Origin: Hygrocybe punicea
Taxonomy: Eukaryota; Basidiomycota; Agaricomycetes; Agaricales; Hygrophoraceae
Length of the DNA: 64,000 nt
Reading direction: 5' to 3'
Assembly: GCA_963556145.1 (NCBI GenBank)
Contig: OY744470.1
Span: 372,001-436,000 of the forward strand
Positions 1 to 12,180 of this stretch are shown piece after piece. Numbering within the stretch: the first letter of the stretch is position 1; each line of letters starts with the position of its first letter. The notes beneath the pieces were generated by a model, which worked only from the letters and a program-made list of their open reading frames with translations, did no database searches and had not been told where the DNA came from. A program made the position numbers and the translations under genes.

Positions 1-1990
1 AGATATAGCAAATTAAATAATTCTTTTACCTAAATACATGCTATTCTACTTTATCAGGGGAGAGGCAGGGAGGTGTAGGGGGAGGACAGGACAGGAGAGG
101 GGGAAATTGCAGGGGAAATTACAGGTGGGAAGGGGGAGATGGGAAGAGGATGTGGATGGGAGATGGGGTTGGTGAATGGGCAGCAAATAGCCAGGGAGAG
201 AAGGCAGGTTAGGAAGGGGGACAAGGGGTAAGAAACAATCAGGGGGACAAGGGAAAGGAGGAGGGAGGAGGGAGGATGGGGAGGGGAAAGGAGGAAAAGA
301 GAGGGACCAACAAAATTACATACTGGTGTTCCCCTGGTGTCCACACCCCTCTGCATCCTCACCCTCGTCCCTGTTGTAGTGGTTGTGCCTGACAGATCAC
401 ATGACTAGTCCCTTAGTCAGTAGCTCTTCCGGATGTAGTAGACAGTCGATCCATCATATCCAGATCCACCTTTCCCTTCGAGTCCTGTGTGAGCCCTGAG
501 AGGTCCCAAGGGACCTCTCCAACATTGTGATGAGAGTGTTTTTCAACCCACCCATCTCTTTTCTCTCGGTTTCCCACTCCTTACAATTCTTTTTTCATGA
601 GACAACCTTTTTCAGCTTCACCACCCGCTGCTGCGCAACCACAGATTTTTCCCCTTATTCTCAGTCATACCGTACTGGAGTTACCCCTCCAGCACTCTTG
701 TTCAACCCACAAACGCCCCACGTCGCTCCAAAGACGCAGGGATGATCTGTTTCGAACAAGCAGCCCAGACTGCATCATCTTGTTCGTGTCCCATTGTCCA
801 CCCTTCAAAGACCCAAGATGACCCCCCACAGGCTTCGTTCAACATTTTACAGTGCCACCTCATCCCACATCACTTTAGAAACACCATTGATGCCCATTTT
901 TACACACAATGATCCACTGGCATTTTACCACATCACACTTTCGACCCCCATATTTTTTGTTGTTTCTTCTTTGTTTTCTTTCATTATTCCCAGCCCCAGG
1001 CAGGCTCATCCAACCCCATGGACACAGGTTCAATGTACCGGAGCTCCAGGCTCACCTACACCACCTCAAATCCACAGTCGCAGACCTTTTTGGTCACCTC
1101 ATGGATATGCCACATCCTCCCCATTGGACCCCCGTTCTTCTGTGTACCCCATCCCCAGGGGCATTCATTTGAGCCCTGGAACCCCATCTGATGCCCTAGA
1201 GGCCACTCATTCACTGTCAACATCCTGAAAGAGCCATTCCTGGCGTTTTGTACACACCCAACACCCAACACGCGCCATGCCACGTCAGCATTCCACGACA
1301 CCATTTCCTGTGGATCCCCACCCCAACCTATGCTCATCCAACCCCTGCACCCACATTCCACATGCCAGAGCCACCCGTTGTACTCTGTTACCCCAAATGA
1401 GACTGCCGCACCCTTCTTGGTGACCCAACGACCGCAACACGTCACCCACATCACGCACGCGTGGCCCCATTTGTTTCAACAACTGGGCACATTAACCACC
1501 TGTGTTCAACACCTACTTTCCCCCAACACCCTCCAATACCCTGAAAGAACCACCCCCACCATTTCTGGACCCACACTGGCATCTTGCATCACCATCTCAC
1601 GACCAATGTGTTCCTGGATGACCTCATTGTGTTCCCAGGCATTGAATTACCCATCCAGCATTGTTTGTAGTAAGGAAACAAGGGATTATAAATTGATCAA
1701 GAGTGGCACATTGAGCATGCTCAACTTCTTCCATGTTCATTGTAGCTGGTACATTGAACATGCTCAATATATATCAATTACCTCCAGTTGAGCATGGCGA
1801 GATTGCAAAGCAGCTATGAGATACATACATGACATTGGTGATGAAGAATCTATGTGTGGAGTGAGCATGCTTGGTGTGTGGACTTGGTGCATGATTGCAT
1901 GATGAGACAACATATGCATAGACCAAGCATGCTCATGAAAGGTTTCGATGCTCAATCCATACCTATACAGTCTATCATCTCTTCCTATGA
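1..1990. other. No recognisable gene; pyrimidine-rich DNA
   Basis: I see no family match or convincing exon structure. The first 350 bases are strongly purine/pyrimidine biased, and the overlapping open frames up to 1.8 kb are rich in Pro, Ser and His, as expected of CT/CA-rich non-coding DNA. From about 1710 several palindromic GAGCATGCTC motifs appear; the same motif dominates the satellite at 59 kb. Confidence 0.6.
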
Positions 1991-1999
1991 TCAGAGACC

Positions 2000-2279
2000 A
2001 AGTCCGCGCATCAAGCAAGGTCGATCCGCACAATCCCCTAAGCACACCCATTGGATACCTGCAGGTTTACCCATGATTTTAAGCCCCGGATCATCCAAAA
2101 TGGTCAGGTAATGAGCTAGATATGCTCAAAACAATGTTGTTTCATGTATTGAGCATATCTAGCTCAATACTGGACCGTTTTGAATGATCCGGGGCTTAAA
2201 ATGATGGGTAAACCTGCAGGTATCCAATGGGTGTGCTTAAAGGGTCGCGCGGATAGAGCTTGCTCGATGCGCGGACTTA
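2000..2279. repeat. Hairpin (palindromic) element, copy 1
   Basis: A long inverted repeat. Outer arms match around AGTCCGCGCATC and its complement near 2270, then TAAGCACACCCATTGG, then GGTTTACCCAT, then TTTTAAGCCCCGGATCATCC, with the axis near 2135. The arms are about 130 bases with only a few mismatches. Related copies lie at about 10228, 11622, 13455 and 59725. No coding capacity is seen. It looks like a MITE-type or foldback element, and the 22-bp satellite begins directly after it. Confidence 0.8.
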
Positions 2280-2324
2280 TATATTACCATCATTGATGTT
2301 GGGCATTACGCCTATCAGTGTATC

Positions 2325-5300
2325 GATGCGCGGACGGAGTGATCTCGATGTGCGGACCCAGTGTGCTTGATGCATGGACCATGTTTGCTCAATGCACGGA
2401 TCAAGTGAGCTCGATGTGAAGACGAAGTGTGCTCGATGCATGGACCATGTTTGCTCAATGCACAGATCAAATGAGCTTGATGCGCAGACCGAGTGAGCTC
2501 GATGTGCGGAGCGAGTGTGCTCGATGCATGGACCATGTTTGCTCAATGCACAGATCAAGTGAGCTTGATGGGCAGACCGGGTGAGCTCGATGTGCGGGGC
2601 AAGTGTGCTCGATGCATGGACCTTGTTTGCTCAATGCACAGATCAAGTGAGCTTGATTCGCAGACCAAGTGAGCTCAATGTGCGCACCATGTTTGCTAAA
2701 TGCACAGATCAAGTGAGCTTGATGCGCGGACCGAGTGAGCTCGATGTGCGGAGCAAGTGTGCTCGATGCATGGACCATGTTTGCTAAATGCACAGATCAA
2801 GTGAGCTTGATGCGCAGACCGAGTGAGCTCGATGTGCGGAGCGAGTGTGCTCGATGCATGGACCTTGTTTGCTCAATGCACAGATCAAGTGAGCTTGATG
2901 CGCAGACCGAGTGAGCTTGATGTGCGGACCAAGTGTGCTCGATGCATGGACCATGTTTGCTCAATGCACAGATCAGGTGAGCTTGATTCGCAGACCGAGT
3001 GAGCTCGATGTGCGGAGCAAGTGTGCTCGATGCATGGACCATGTTTGCTCAATGCACAGATCAAGTGAGCTTGATGCGCAGACCGGGTGAGCTCGATGTG
3101 CGGAGCAAGTGTGCTCGATGCATGGACCATGTTTGCTCAATGCACAGATCAAGTGAGCTTGATGCGCAGACCGAGTGAGCTCGATGTGCGGAGCGAGTGT
3201 GCTCGATGCATGGACCATGTTTGCTCAATGCACAGATCAAGTGAGCTTGATGGGCAGACCGGGTGAGCTCGATGTGCGGAGCAAGTGTGCTCGATGCATG
3301 GACCTTGTTTGCTCAATGCACAGATCAAGTGAGCTTGATTCGCAGACCAAGTGAGCTCAATGTGCGCACCATGTTTGCTAAATGCACAGATCAAGTGAGC
3401 TTGATGCGCGGACCGAGTGATCTCGATGTGCGGACCAAGTGTGCTCGATGCATGGACCATGTTTGCTCAATGCACAGATCAAGTGAGCTTGATTCGCAGA
3501 CCAAGTGAGCTCAATGTGCGCACCATGTTTGCTAAATGCACAGATCAAGTGAGCTTGATGCGCGGACCGAGTGAGCTCGATGTGCGGACCAAGTGTGCTC
3601 GATGCATGGACCATGTTTGCTCAATGCACAGATCAAGTGAGCTTGATGCGCAGACCGGGTGAGCTCGATGTGCGGACCATGTTTGCTAAATGCACAGATC
3701 AAGTGAGCTTGATGCGCAGACCGAGTGTGCTCGATGTGCGGAGCGAGTGTGCTCGATGCATGGACCATGTTTGCTCAATGCACGGATCAAGTGAGCTTGA
3801 TTCGCAGACCGAGTGAGCTCGATGTGCGGAGCGAGTGTGCTCGATGCATGGACCTTGTTTGCTCAATGCACAGATCAAGTGAGCTTGATGCGCAGACCGA
3901 GTGAGCTTTATGTGCGGACCAAGTGTGCTCGATGCATGGACCATGTTTGCTAAATGCACAGATCAAGTGAGCTTGATGCGCAGACCGAGTGAGCTCGATG
4001 TGCGGAGCGAGTGTGCTCGATGCATGGACCTTGTTTGCTCAATGCACAGATCAAGTGAGCTTGATGCGCAGACCGAGTGAGCTTGATGTGCGGACCAAGT
4101 GTGCTCGATGCATGGACCATGTTTGCTCAATGCACAGATCAAGTGAGCTTGATTCGCAGACCAAGTGAGCTCGATGTGCGGAGCGAGTGTGCTCGATGCA
4201 TGGACCATGTTTGCTCAATACACAGATCAAGTGAGCTTGATGGGCAGACCGGGTGAGCTCGATGTGCGGACCATGTTTGCTAAATGCACAGATCAAGTGA
4301 GCTTGATGCGCAGACCGAGTGAGCTCGATGTGCGGAGCGAGTGTGCTCGATGCATGGACCTTGTTTGCTCAATGCACAGATCAAGTGAGCTTGATGCGCA
4401 GACCGAGTGAGCTTGATGTGCGGACCAAGTGTGCTCGATGCATGGACCATGTTTGCTCAATGCACAGATCAAGTGAGCTTGATTCGCAGACCAAGTGAGC
4501 TCAATGTGCGCACCATGTTTGCTAAATGCACAGATCAAGTGAGCTTGATGCGCGGACCGAGTGAGCTCGATGTGCGGACCAAGTGTGCTCGATGCATGGA
4601 CCATGTTTGCTCAATGCACAGATCAAGTGAGCTTGATGCGCAGACCGGGTGAGCTCGATGTGCGGACCATGTTTGCTAAATGCACAGATCAAGTGAGCTT
4701 GATGCGCAGACCGAGTGAGCTCGATATGCGGAGCAAGTGTGCTTGATGCATGGACCATGTTTGCTCAATGCACAGATCAAGTGAGCTTGATGCGCAGACC
4801 GGGTGAGCTCGATGTGCGGACCATGTTTGCTAAATGCACAGATCAAGTGAGCTTGATTCGCAGACCGAGTGAGCTCGATGTGCGGAGCAAGTGTGCTCGA
4901 TGCATGGACCATGTTTGCTCAATGCACAGATCAAGTGAGCTTGATGCGCAGACCGAGTGAGCTTTATGTGCGGACCAAGTGTGCTCGATGCATGGACCTT
5001 GGTTGCTCGATGCACAGATCAAGTGAGCTTGATTCGCAGACCGAGTGAGCTCGATGTGCGGAGCGAGTGTGCTCGATGCATGGACCATGTTTGCTCAATG
5101 CACAGATCAAGTGAGCTTGATGTGCAGACCGGGTGAGCTCGATGTGCGGAGCAAGTGTGCTCGATGCATGGACCATGTTTGCTCAATGCACAGATCAAGT
5201 GAGCTTGATGCGCAGACCGAGTGAGCTTGATGTGCGGACCAAGTGTGCTCGATGCATGGACCTTGTTTGCTCAATGCACAGATCAAGTGAGCTTGATTCG

Positions 5301-6012
5301 CAGACCAAGTGAGCTCAATGTGCGCACCATGTTTGCTAAATGCACAGATCAAGTGAGCTTGATGCGCGGACCGAGTGAGCTCGATGTGCGGACCAAGTGT
5401 GCTCGATGCATGGACCATGTTTGCTCAATGCACAGATCAAGTGAGCTTGATTCGCAGACCGAGTGAGCTCGATGTGCGGAGCAAGTGTGCTCGATGCATG
5501 GACCATGTTTGCTCAATGCACAGATCAAGTTGTTTGCTAAATGCACAGATCAAGTGAGCTTGATTCGCAGACCAAGTGAGCTCAATGTGCGGACCATGTT
5601 TGCTCAATGCACAGATCAAGTGAGCTTGATTCACAGACCAAGTGAGCTTGATGCATGGACCATGTTTGCTCAATGCACAGATCAAGTGAGCTTGATTCGC
5701 AGACCGAGTGAGCTCGATGTGCGGAGCAAGTGTGCTTGATGCATGGACCATGTTTGCTCAATGCACAGATCAAGTGAGCTTGATGCGCAGACCGGGTGAG
5801 CTCGATGTGCGGACCATGTTTGCTAAATGCACAGATCAAGTGAGCTTGATGCGCAGACCGGGTGAGCTCGATGTGCGGAGCGAGTGTGCTCGATGCATGG
5901 ACCATGTTTGCTCAATGCACAGATCAAGTGAGCTTGATTCGCAGACCGAGTGAGCTCGATGTGCGGAGCAAGTGTGCTCAATGCATGGACCATGTTTGCT
6001 CAATGCACAGAT
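2325..6012. repeat. 88-bp higher-order satellite made of four 22-bp monomers
   Basis: Almost 3.7 kb of tandem repeat. The 88-bp unit divides into four diverged 22-bp monomers, each carrying a core like GTGTGCTCGATGC. Some units have three monomers (66 bp). Monomers vary mainly as CTCGATG, CTTGATG and CTCAATG, that is CG to TG or CA at one position. The many 60-110 aa open frames on both strands recur every 88 bp and are artefacts of the array. The array starts beside hairpin copy 1, in the same arrangement as at 11.6-12.1 kb, so it is probably an expanded interior of that element. Confidence 0.95.
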
Positions 6013-7180
6013 CAAACTTGCTATCCATAGTACTCTGAGCACAATGACTTGCTAGATATTTCAGACAAACTATCATGGAAAGATGCTGTGGACAAAATGA
6101 TGCAGGTTCAAAGAGGCATAAAGGAGAAATTAGCCTGAGTGTCCATAGCTCACAGAATAGACAGTGATGATTGGCCTCCCAATCTGGAATCTCTATGCAT
6201 GACCTCCATACCACTAATGAATCCTTTATGAGTGTTTGGTTCAATGGCTTGGAATTGGTTGAAAAAATGTCACTTTGGCTGCTCATGACTGGCTGAGTGC
6301 CAGGCTTCATTGTTTATGAATACTAGATGGTACCCGAGCGTTGCTGCGGTATTAGTTATTTTGTTTTATTTTATTTTATTCTGTTCTGTTTTATTCTATG
6401 TTATTTTATTTTATTATATGTTATTTTATTGTAAATTTATTTCATACATTTGAATTTATTTGAATTTATGTCAATTTATGTCAATTCATTTGAAGTTATT
6501 GGATTTTTTTGGAATTCATTGGAATTTATTGGAATTTATTGGAATTCTTTGGAATTTATTTGAATTTATGTGAATTTATTTGAATTTATTTTACTTTTAC
6601 TCATGTGATCTTCTTTCACCTTTTCTCTTGTTTTATTGTAACTTTGTTTCCTACAGTGTGACTTCATTTTATTTTATTTTATTTTATTTTATTTTATTTT
6701 AAATTTCTGTGCTACAGTGTCGATGATTTTTATTTTATTTTATTTTATCTCCAATGTATTTTCTGGGTTTTCTTTATCAGTCTTTATTAGAATAGCTATC
6801 TCAAATTTAGAGTTGTTGCATCACTGATGTATGTGCATGAAGGAAACGTCCACCTATAGCACACCTGCTGCAGTGGCTACTGATAGTGAAGTTAGATGTC
6901 TTTTGTGCCACTGATGTTTGTTTGCTTCGCTCACAAACACCTGTAGCACGTGGCTGCTCATAACACATTTTGTAGCAGCTGCACAATTTACACTCATCTT
7001 TTGTGGTTAAATGTGGCTAAATGTGAATTTACAATTAAAAAGCTTTTCTATATCAGGGTCAGCCAACTCAGGGTCAGCCAACCAAGAAGTTTGTTGGTAA
7101 TTTAATTCTATTGTACAGTGCGGTGGAGGTGGGTCAGCCAGTGGAAGGAAACAGAGCAGAGCATACAGAATAGTAACTAC
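6013..7180. other. AT-rich low-complexity spacer
   Basis: From 6345 to about 6760 the DNA is made of TTTTA and GGAATTTATT-like runs on the plus strand, preceded by a GC-rich patch GTACCCGAGCGTTGCTGCGG near 6332. The patch may be the end of an old element, but I cannot assign it. No gene is seen from 6013 to 7180. Confidence 0.6.
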
Positions 7181-7189
7181 TTGGAGGGG

Positions 7190-8945
7190 GGGATGGCAAT
7201 CTGAAGCCTGGGGGTAGAACTCTGGTAGGGGGGGGGCATGAGGAGAGGTGGGGTCAGCGCGGGGCAATGGGGCTGAACAGATGCGCGATTTCGTGCTCAT
7301 CCGACCCCATTGGGTCCTACCTGACTGTGTGTGGCGGGGTTTGGTGATCCGAGGTCCCAGGGTAGAGATCTGGGAAGGGGGGGGGTATGAGGAGAGATGG
7401 GGTTAGCGCGGGTCAACGGGGTGGAACGAAGGCGCGGTTTTGCGCTCATCCGACCCCATAGGGTCCTATCCGTGTGTTTGTGGAGGGGTTTGGTGTTCCG
7501 AGTGCCCGGGGTAGAGATCTGGGAGGGGGGGGGATGATGGGAGATGGGGCCAGCGTGGGTCAACGGGGTCCTATCCGTCTGTGTACGGTGGGGTTTGGTC
7601 GTCCGAGGTCCGGGGATAGAGATCTGGTAGGGGGGGTATGGGGAAAGAGGGGGTCAGCGCGGGTCAACGGGGACGAACGAACGCACAATTTTGCGCTCAA
7701 TCGACCCCAATTGGTCCTTCCTAAATGTGTGGGGCGGGGATTGGCCGTCCGAAGTCCAGGGGTAGAGTTCTGGCAGGGGGGGTATGGGGAGAGGTGGGGC
7801 CAGCGTGGTCCAACGGGGTTGAACGAAGGTGCGGTTTTGCGCTCATCCGACCCCATAGGGTCCTATCCGTGTGTTTGTGGAGGGGTTTGGTGTTCCGAGT
7901 GCCCAGGGTAGAGATCTGGGAGGGGGGGGATGATGGGAGATGGGGCCAGCGTGGGTCAACGGGGTCGAACGAATGCGCGGTTTCATGCTCGTCCGACCCC
8001 ATTGGGTCCCATCCAACTGTGTATGGCGGGGATTGGCCGTCCGAGGCCCGGGGGTAGAGATCTGGTAGGGGGGGTATGGGGCAAGAGGGGGTCAGTGTGG
8101 GCCAACGGGGACGAATGAACGCACCATTTTGCGCTCAATCACCCCCAATGGATCCCTTCTGCATGTGTGGGGCGGGGTTTGGCCGTCCGAAGTCAGGGGG
8201 TAGAGATCTGGTATGGGGGGTATGGGGAAAGAGGGGGTCAGTGTGGGCCAACGGGGCTGCGGAAACGCACGGTTTTGTTCTCAATCGACCCAAATGGGTC
8301 CTTTCTGAGTGTGTACGGCGGGGTTTGGCCATCCGAGCTCCCGGGGTAGAGATCTGGTATGGGGGGTATGGGGAAAGGTGGGGTCAGCGTGGGCAAACGG
8401 GGCCGCGCGAACTCACCATTTTATGCTCCATCACCCCCAATATGTTCCTTCTGCGTGTGTACCGCGGGGTTTGGCATTCCGAGGTCCGGGGGTAGAGTTC
8501 TGGCAGGGGGGGTATGGGGAAAGGTGGGGTCAGCGTGGGGCAACGGGGTCGAATGGACGGACGATTTTGCGCTCCACAGACCCCATTGGGACCCTCCTGT
8601 GTCTGTACGGCGGGGAATGGCGATCCAAGGTCCCGGGGTAGAGTTCTGGGAAGGGGGGGTATGGGGACAGGTGGGGTCATTGCAGGCAAATGGGGCCGCG
8701 GGAACTCGCCATTTTGCGCTCCACAGACCCCAATGGGTCCCTCCTGTGTCTGTACGGCGGGGAATGGCGATCTGAGGTCCCAGGGTAGAGTTCTGGGTTG
8801 GGGGCATGAGGAAAGGCGGGGTCAGCGTGGGCAAACAGGGCCGCGGGAACTCACCATGTTGGGCTCAATGGACCCCAATGGGTCCCCTCTCGTCGCCTGT
8901 GGTGGGGATTTGCAGTTCGGGGTCCGGGGATGGCGATCTGGTATT
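7190..8945. repeat. 146-bp tandem repeat, about 11 units
   Basis: The marker GTAGAGATCTGG/GTAGAGTTCTGG recurs at about 7362, 7511, 7616, 7762, 7908, 8053, 8200, 8346, 8492, 8638 and 8784: spacing is 145-149 bp with one shortened unit of 105 bp. Each unit has a G-run, a GTCAGCG block and a CGACCCCA block. All open frames across it on both strands repeat with the unit and are not genes. The unit is GC-rich compared with its surroundings. Confidence 0.93.
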
Positions 8946-9110
8946 GGGGAGGTGTTGGGCTCCGCTTCGCGTTGCAGCCAAAACGGCTCGGCTTCGCCTC
9001 GCTAGGGGACAGAGGCCTCGCGTGGCTAAGCAAGCGAGACCATGCGAGTATAAGCGACGAAACGTGCCCACACGCGAGCAAAACGCGACCATAACCGAAT
9101 ACCCACGCCA
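8946..9110. other. CpG-rich patch ending the 146-bp array
   Basis: About 160 bases with many CpG sites (for example GCGAGTATAAGCGACG) in otherwise CpG-poor DNA. No gene is recognised. It abuts the satellite and may be the terminal unit of the same element or a young unmutated fragment. Confidence 0.4.
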
Positions 9111-10225
9111 CAGACCCCCCTTCCTCCCCTTCCTTTTAGATGTCCCTGATGTGGACTTCTTACATTTAGAGTCATTGAAGGGTGAAGATCACTGATGTGC
9201 CTCTGCTCTACCCAATTTCATTGCAACATCAGAACTTGAACAGTATGTGATACCTGGTAAAATTATTATGATGTCTGTGCCTGGAGAGCAAGCCTGACTT
9301 GCACAGTGCAATTCTATGATTTGGATGAAGACCACAGTATTCAGTCAACCAAACACTCTGGGAATTTGTCTTCATCATGGAGTCAAGAATAGGACCTACA
9401 GGGGGGGTTACACTCTAATGAGAAAAAGTGGGGTTTCCACCAGGTATATGGTGCAGTCATGACACTGTGCCTTCCATTTTAACCAAGTAATAACTGAATG
9501 CTAACTGAATGTCTTTCCAGATACACAGCATCAACCACTACGGCAACAATTTCTGTTTCAATGGACACTGGTATTTTGCTACAGTTATCTAAGTCAACCC
9601 AAAGTGAGCCCAAGGCACCATGCCTCAATCTGATTCACCTTGTACCTGAAAGGGAACCTTGTGTTTGTCCTCCCACAATTCAAGCTGTGCCAACTGAAAA
9701 GTAGTCCCACTGGATTGAGGATACAAATGAAACTGCTGTATCTGCATTGGGTCTCAAAAGTGAGTGCTTTTGAATTAGCATGTGTTTTATATCCACTAAT
9801 CCTGTGCCACAATGGATATAAAGTCAGTGCCCTTGCTAAAAGATGTCGAAGTAGCCTACTTTGATGGCAAAAACCTTCAGAATCAGTATGTCATGGACAT
9901 ACCAGGACCTGTTCATGGAAGATGTACTGGGAGTTTTTGTGATATGGTCAAAGTGTTTTTCCCTGAATGCAATAAGGTATTCAGGCTCAACACCATGGCC
10001 ATGGATGTCAGAAAATGGTTTATTTGGTTTACAAGATGATGAGTGAATGACAAGTTTGTTTGGTTCAGAAGATGGAACAGCAGATGAGAGGAGAAGCAGA
10101 GGATCATTTATGACCCATGAGTAGGGACATGAACAAAATCAAACCCACAAAGCAACAAATGACTAGTGATTGGCACAGGTAACCTGTGGGCATTGGCACT
10201 GTACCCATACCCGTACCTGCAGCTA
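9111..10225. other. No recognisable gene
   Basis: AT-rich sequence with short open frames lacking family resemblance or consistent splice signals. Stop codons are frequent in all frames. Confidence 0.5.
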
Positions 10226-10227
10226 CC

Positions 10228-10402
10228 TGTACCTGTGATCCCGCGGGTATACCTGTCATTTTGAGCCCCGGATCATCCAAAATAGTCCAGTATTGGGTGA
10301 GTTATGATAAAAACAATCAGTCCTCATTGTTTTGATCATAACTCAACCAATACTGGACCATTTTGGACAATCCGGTGCTTAAAATAAAGCTCACGGGTAG
10401 GA
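10228..10402. repeat. Hairpin element, copy 2 (diverged)
   Basis: Contains the family core: TTGAGCCCCGGATCATCC on the left and its imperfect complement with a GATAATC-type change on the right, flanking matched arms AGTCCAGTATTGG and CCAATACTGGACC. The axis is near 10315. The outer arms differ from copies 1 and 3. It is surrounded by repeats of a GTACC/CCTGT type. Confidence 0.75.
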
Positions 10403-10667
10403 GAATTGTATCCAAACCTGTACCCATTACCTGTGCCGGTTGTTGTACCCATTCCAATCACTACAAATGATCCATGAAGGTCTGCAAGAAGTGATGATGA
10501 AAATGGATGAGGTTCAAAAGAGCAATAACTATGGTAATGTTATTCCTGGTTAGTTCTCTTAGGTTCTAACCTAATGTGATATAATTCATTATCTAGGGAG
10601 TTTTACTAGTGCATCTAAGATAAAAATGCAGAAAGAAATTCATAAGCATGGGGCAAAAGAACAGAAG

Positions 10668-10935
10668 GAGGAAGAGGAAGAGGAAGAGGAAGAGGAAGAG
10701 GAAGAGAAGGAGAAGGAGAAGAAGGAGAAGAAGGAGCAGGAGAAGTGGGAGTAGGAGCAGGAGCAGGAGGGGGGAGATGAACACGAGGTATGATAAATTT
10801 GACTAAGGGAAAGCTGTTAGTAACAGCCAAATATACAGAGAAACAAACTTGGGTTATGACAAGAGAAGTGCTAATGCTAATAATAGAGGGATGAGTTGGA
10901 GTTATTTGGCCCAGAAGGAGGAGGAGGAGGAGGAG
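10668..10935. repeat. GAGGAA/GGA microsatellite
   Basis: Runs of GAGGAA, GAGAAG and GAGGAG triplets at 10668-10770 and again at 10917-10935. The minus-strand frames over it translate as poly-Leu/Pro and are not credible proteins. Confidence 0.85.
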
Positions 10936-11059
10936 TAGAAGGGGAAGTTTACACAACAAACCTATTAAGAAGATATGCTGGAAGAAAAGAAATGTATAAG
11001 AGTCACTGAATACAGAAAGATAATATTGATTGTAGGACAAGGTGATGTTGCCTAAGTGA

Positions 11060-11227
11060 CTTAAGATCTTTCTAGTTTTCAGGAGAAGTTTTAATTTGCT
11101 GAATGAAATAAAAAGGTAGGGCAAAACATTTGAAGGCATGCCTTGGCGGCAGCCTTCAAATGTTTTGCCCTACCTTTTTATTTCATTCAGCAAATTAAAA
11201 CTTTTCCTGAAAACTAGAAAGATCTTA
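11060..11227. repeat. Near-perfect 168-bp hairpin
   Basis: The left arm starts at AAGATCTTTCTAGTTTTC and the right arm ends with its complement at about 11225. The arms are about 76 bases, nearly identical, with an 11-13 base loop around ATGCCTTGGCG. It is unrelated in sequence to the other hairpin family. No coding capacity. A MITE or a recent inverted duplication would explain it. Confidence 0.85.
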
Positions 11228-11621
11228 ACCCTAAGCTGTGTTCTGGGCATTGTCATGGGGATTGGGTTGCAAGAAGAAGTTAGGGTTTAAATATAGGGTT
11301 AGGGTTTAACCTCCATGCCTCAAGAGTGGCTTGACAGAATTTCAAAATTTCAATACCACAACTGTTGTGAATTATTTCATGAATGATGATGAATGTCTCA
11401 GAATTTTTGGCAGTAGTGTTTTGATATAAATATCAGTAAATGGAGCGATAATGTATAGATGAAGGATGCACCCATGAACACAATTACACAGACTGTCAGG
11501 AATGATCACATTTTTCAGATACTCTTTGTTCTTCATCCCACCACTGGCATTTCAAGTACAGCTGCTGCAATGAATGATCTTGCATTTGTCAATGTTACAC
11601 TCTTCCTATGATCAGAGACCA

Positions 11622-11902
11622 AGTCCGCGCATCAAGCAAGCTCGATCCGTGCAACCCTCTAAGCACACCCATTGGATACCTGTGGGTTTACCCATCATTT
11701 TAAGCCCCGGATCATCCAAAACGGTCAAGTATTGAGCCAGATATGCTCGAAACAATGAAAGGACATTGTTTCGAGCATATCTGGCTCAATACTTGACCGT
11801 TTTGGATGATCCGGGGCTTAAAATGATGGGTAAACCCACAGGTATCCAATGGGTGTGCTTAGAGGGTTGCGCGGATAGAGCTTGCTCAATGCGCGGACTT
11901 AT
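11622..11902. repeat. Hairpin element, copy 3 (best preserved)
   Basis: The arms run from AAGTCCGCGCATCAAGC to the complementary GCGCGGACTT, about 135 bases each, with only scattered mismatches and a loop of a few bases at about 11758. Flanks are shared with copy 1: the upstream TCCTATGATCAGAGACC and the downstream TATTACCATCA and GTTGGGCATTAC. Confidence 0.85.
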
Positions 11903-12180
11903 GTATTACCATCACTGATGTTGGGCATTACACCTATCAGTGTATCAATGCGCGGACCGAGTGATCTCGATGTGCGGACCCAGTGTGCTTGATGCATGGA
12001 CCATGTTTGCTCAATGCATGGACAGAGTGAGCTCAATGCATGGACGGAGTGTAATCGATGCGCGGACCATGTTTGCTCGATGCGCAGATCAAGTGTGCTC
12101 GATGCGCGGACCAATTGTAGAAATTGACATTGATTGCTAGTCCAACACTAGCCTAGCCCAACTTATTTAGCAAACAGTAT
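11903..12180. repeat. Short 22-bp monomer array with element end
   Basis: Continues from hairpin copy 3 into about eight 22-bp monomers of the same type as at 2.3-6.0 kb. It then ends in a boundary module (ACTAGCCTAGCCCAACTT, then ATTTAGCAAACAGT, then an ATAAT tail) that recurs at 13.95, 14.68 and, inverted, at 60.67 kb. This suggests the hairpin, monomers and boundary form one non-autonomous element. Confidence 0.7.

Noticed and set aside
2325..6012. CRISPR-like regular repeats
   Set aside because: No unique spacers; units are contiguous tandem monomers, and the genome is fungal.
2277..6042. Many staggered 60-110 aa open frames (MVHASSTLAPHIEL-type) on both strands
   Set aside because: They recur every 88 bp with the satellite and are present on both strands; no coding signal beyond absence of stops.
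7297..9005. Gly-rich and Pro-rich frames of 90-160 aa
   Set aside because: They track the 146-bp repeat in several frames and strands.
10593..11139. Leu/Pro-rich minus-strand frames
   Set aside because: They read through GAGGAA/GGA microsatellite.
11281..11322. Telomere-like TTAGGG / TTTAGGG motifs
   Set aside because: Only a few imperfect units; flanking sequence continues on both sides, so no telomere is shown.
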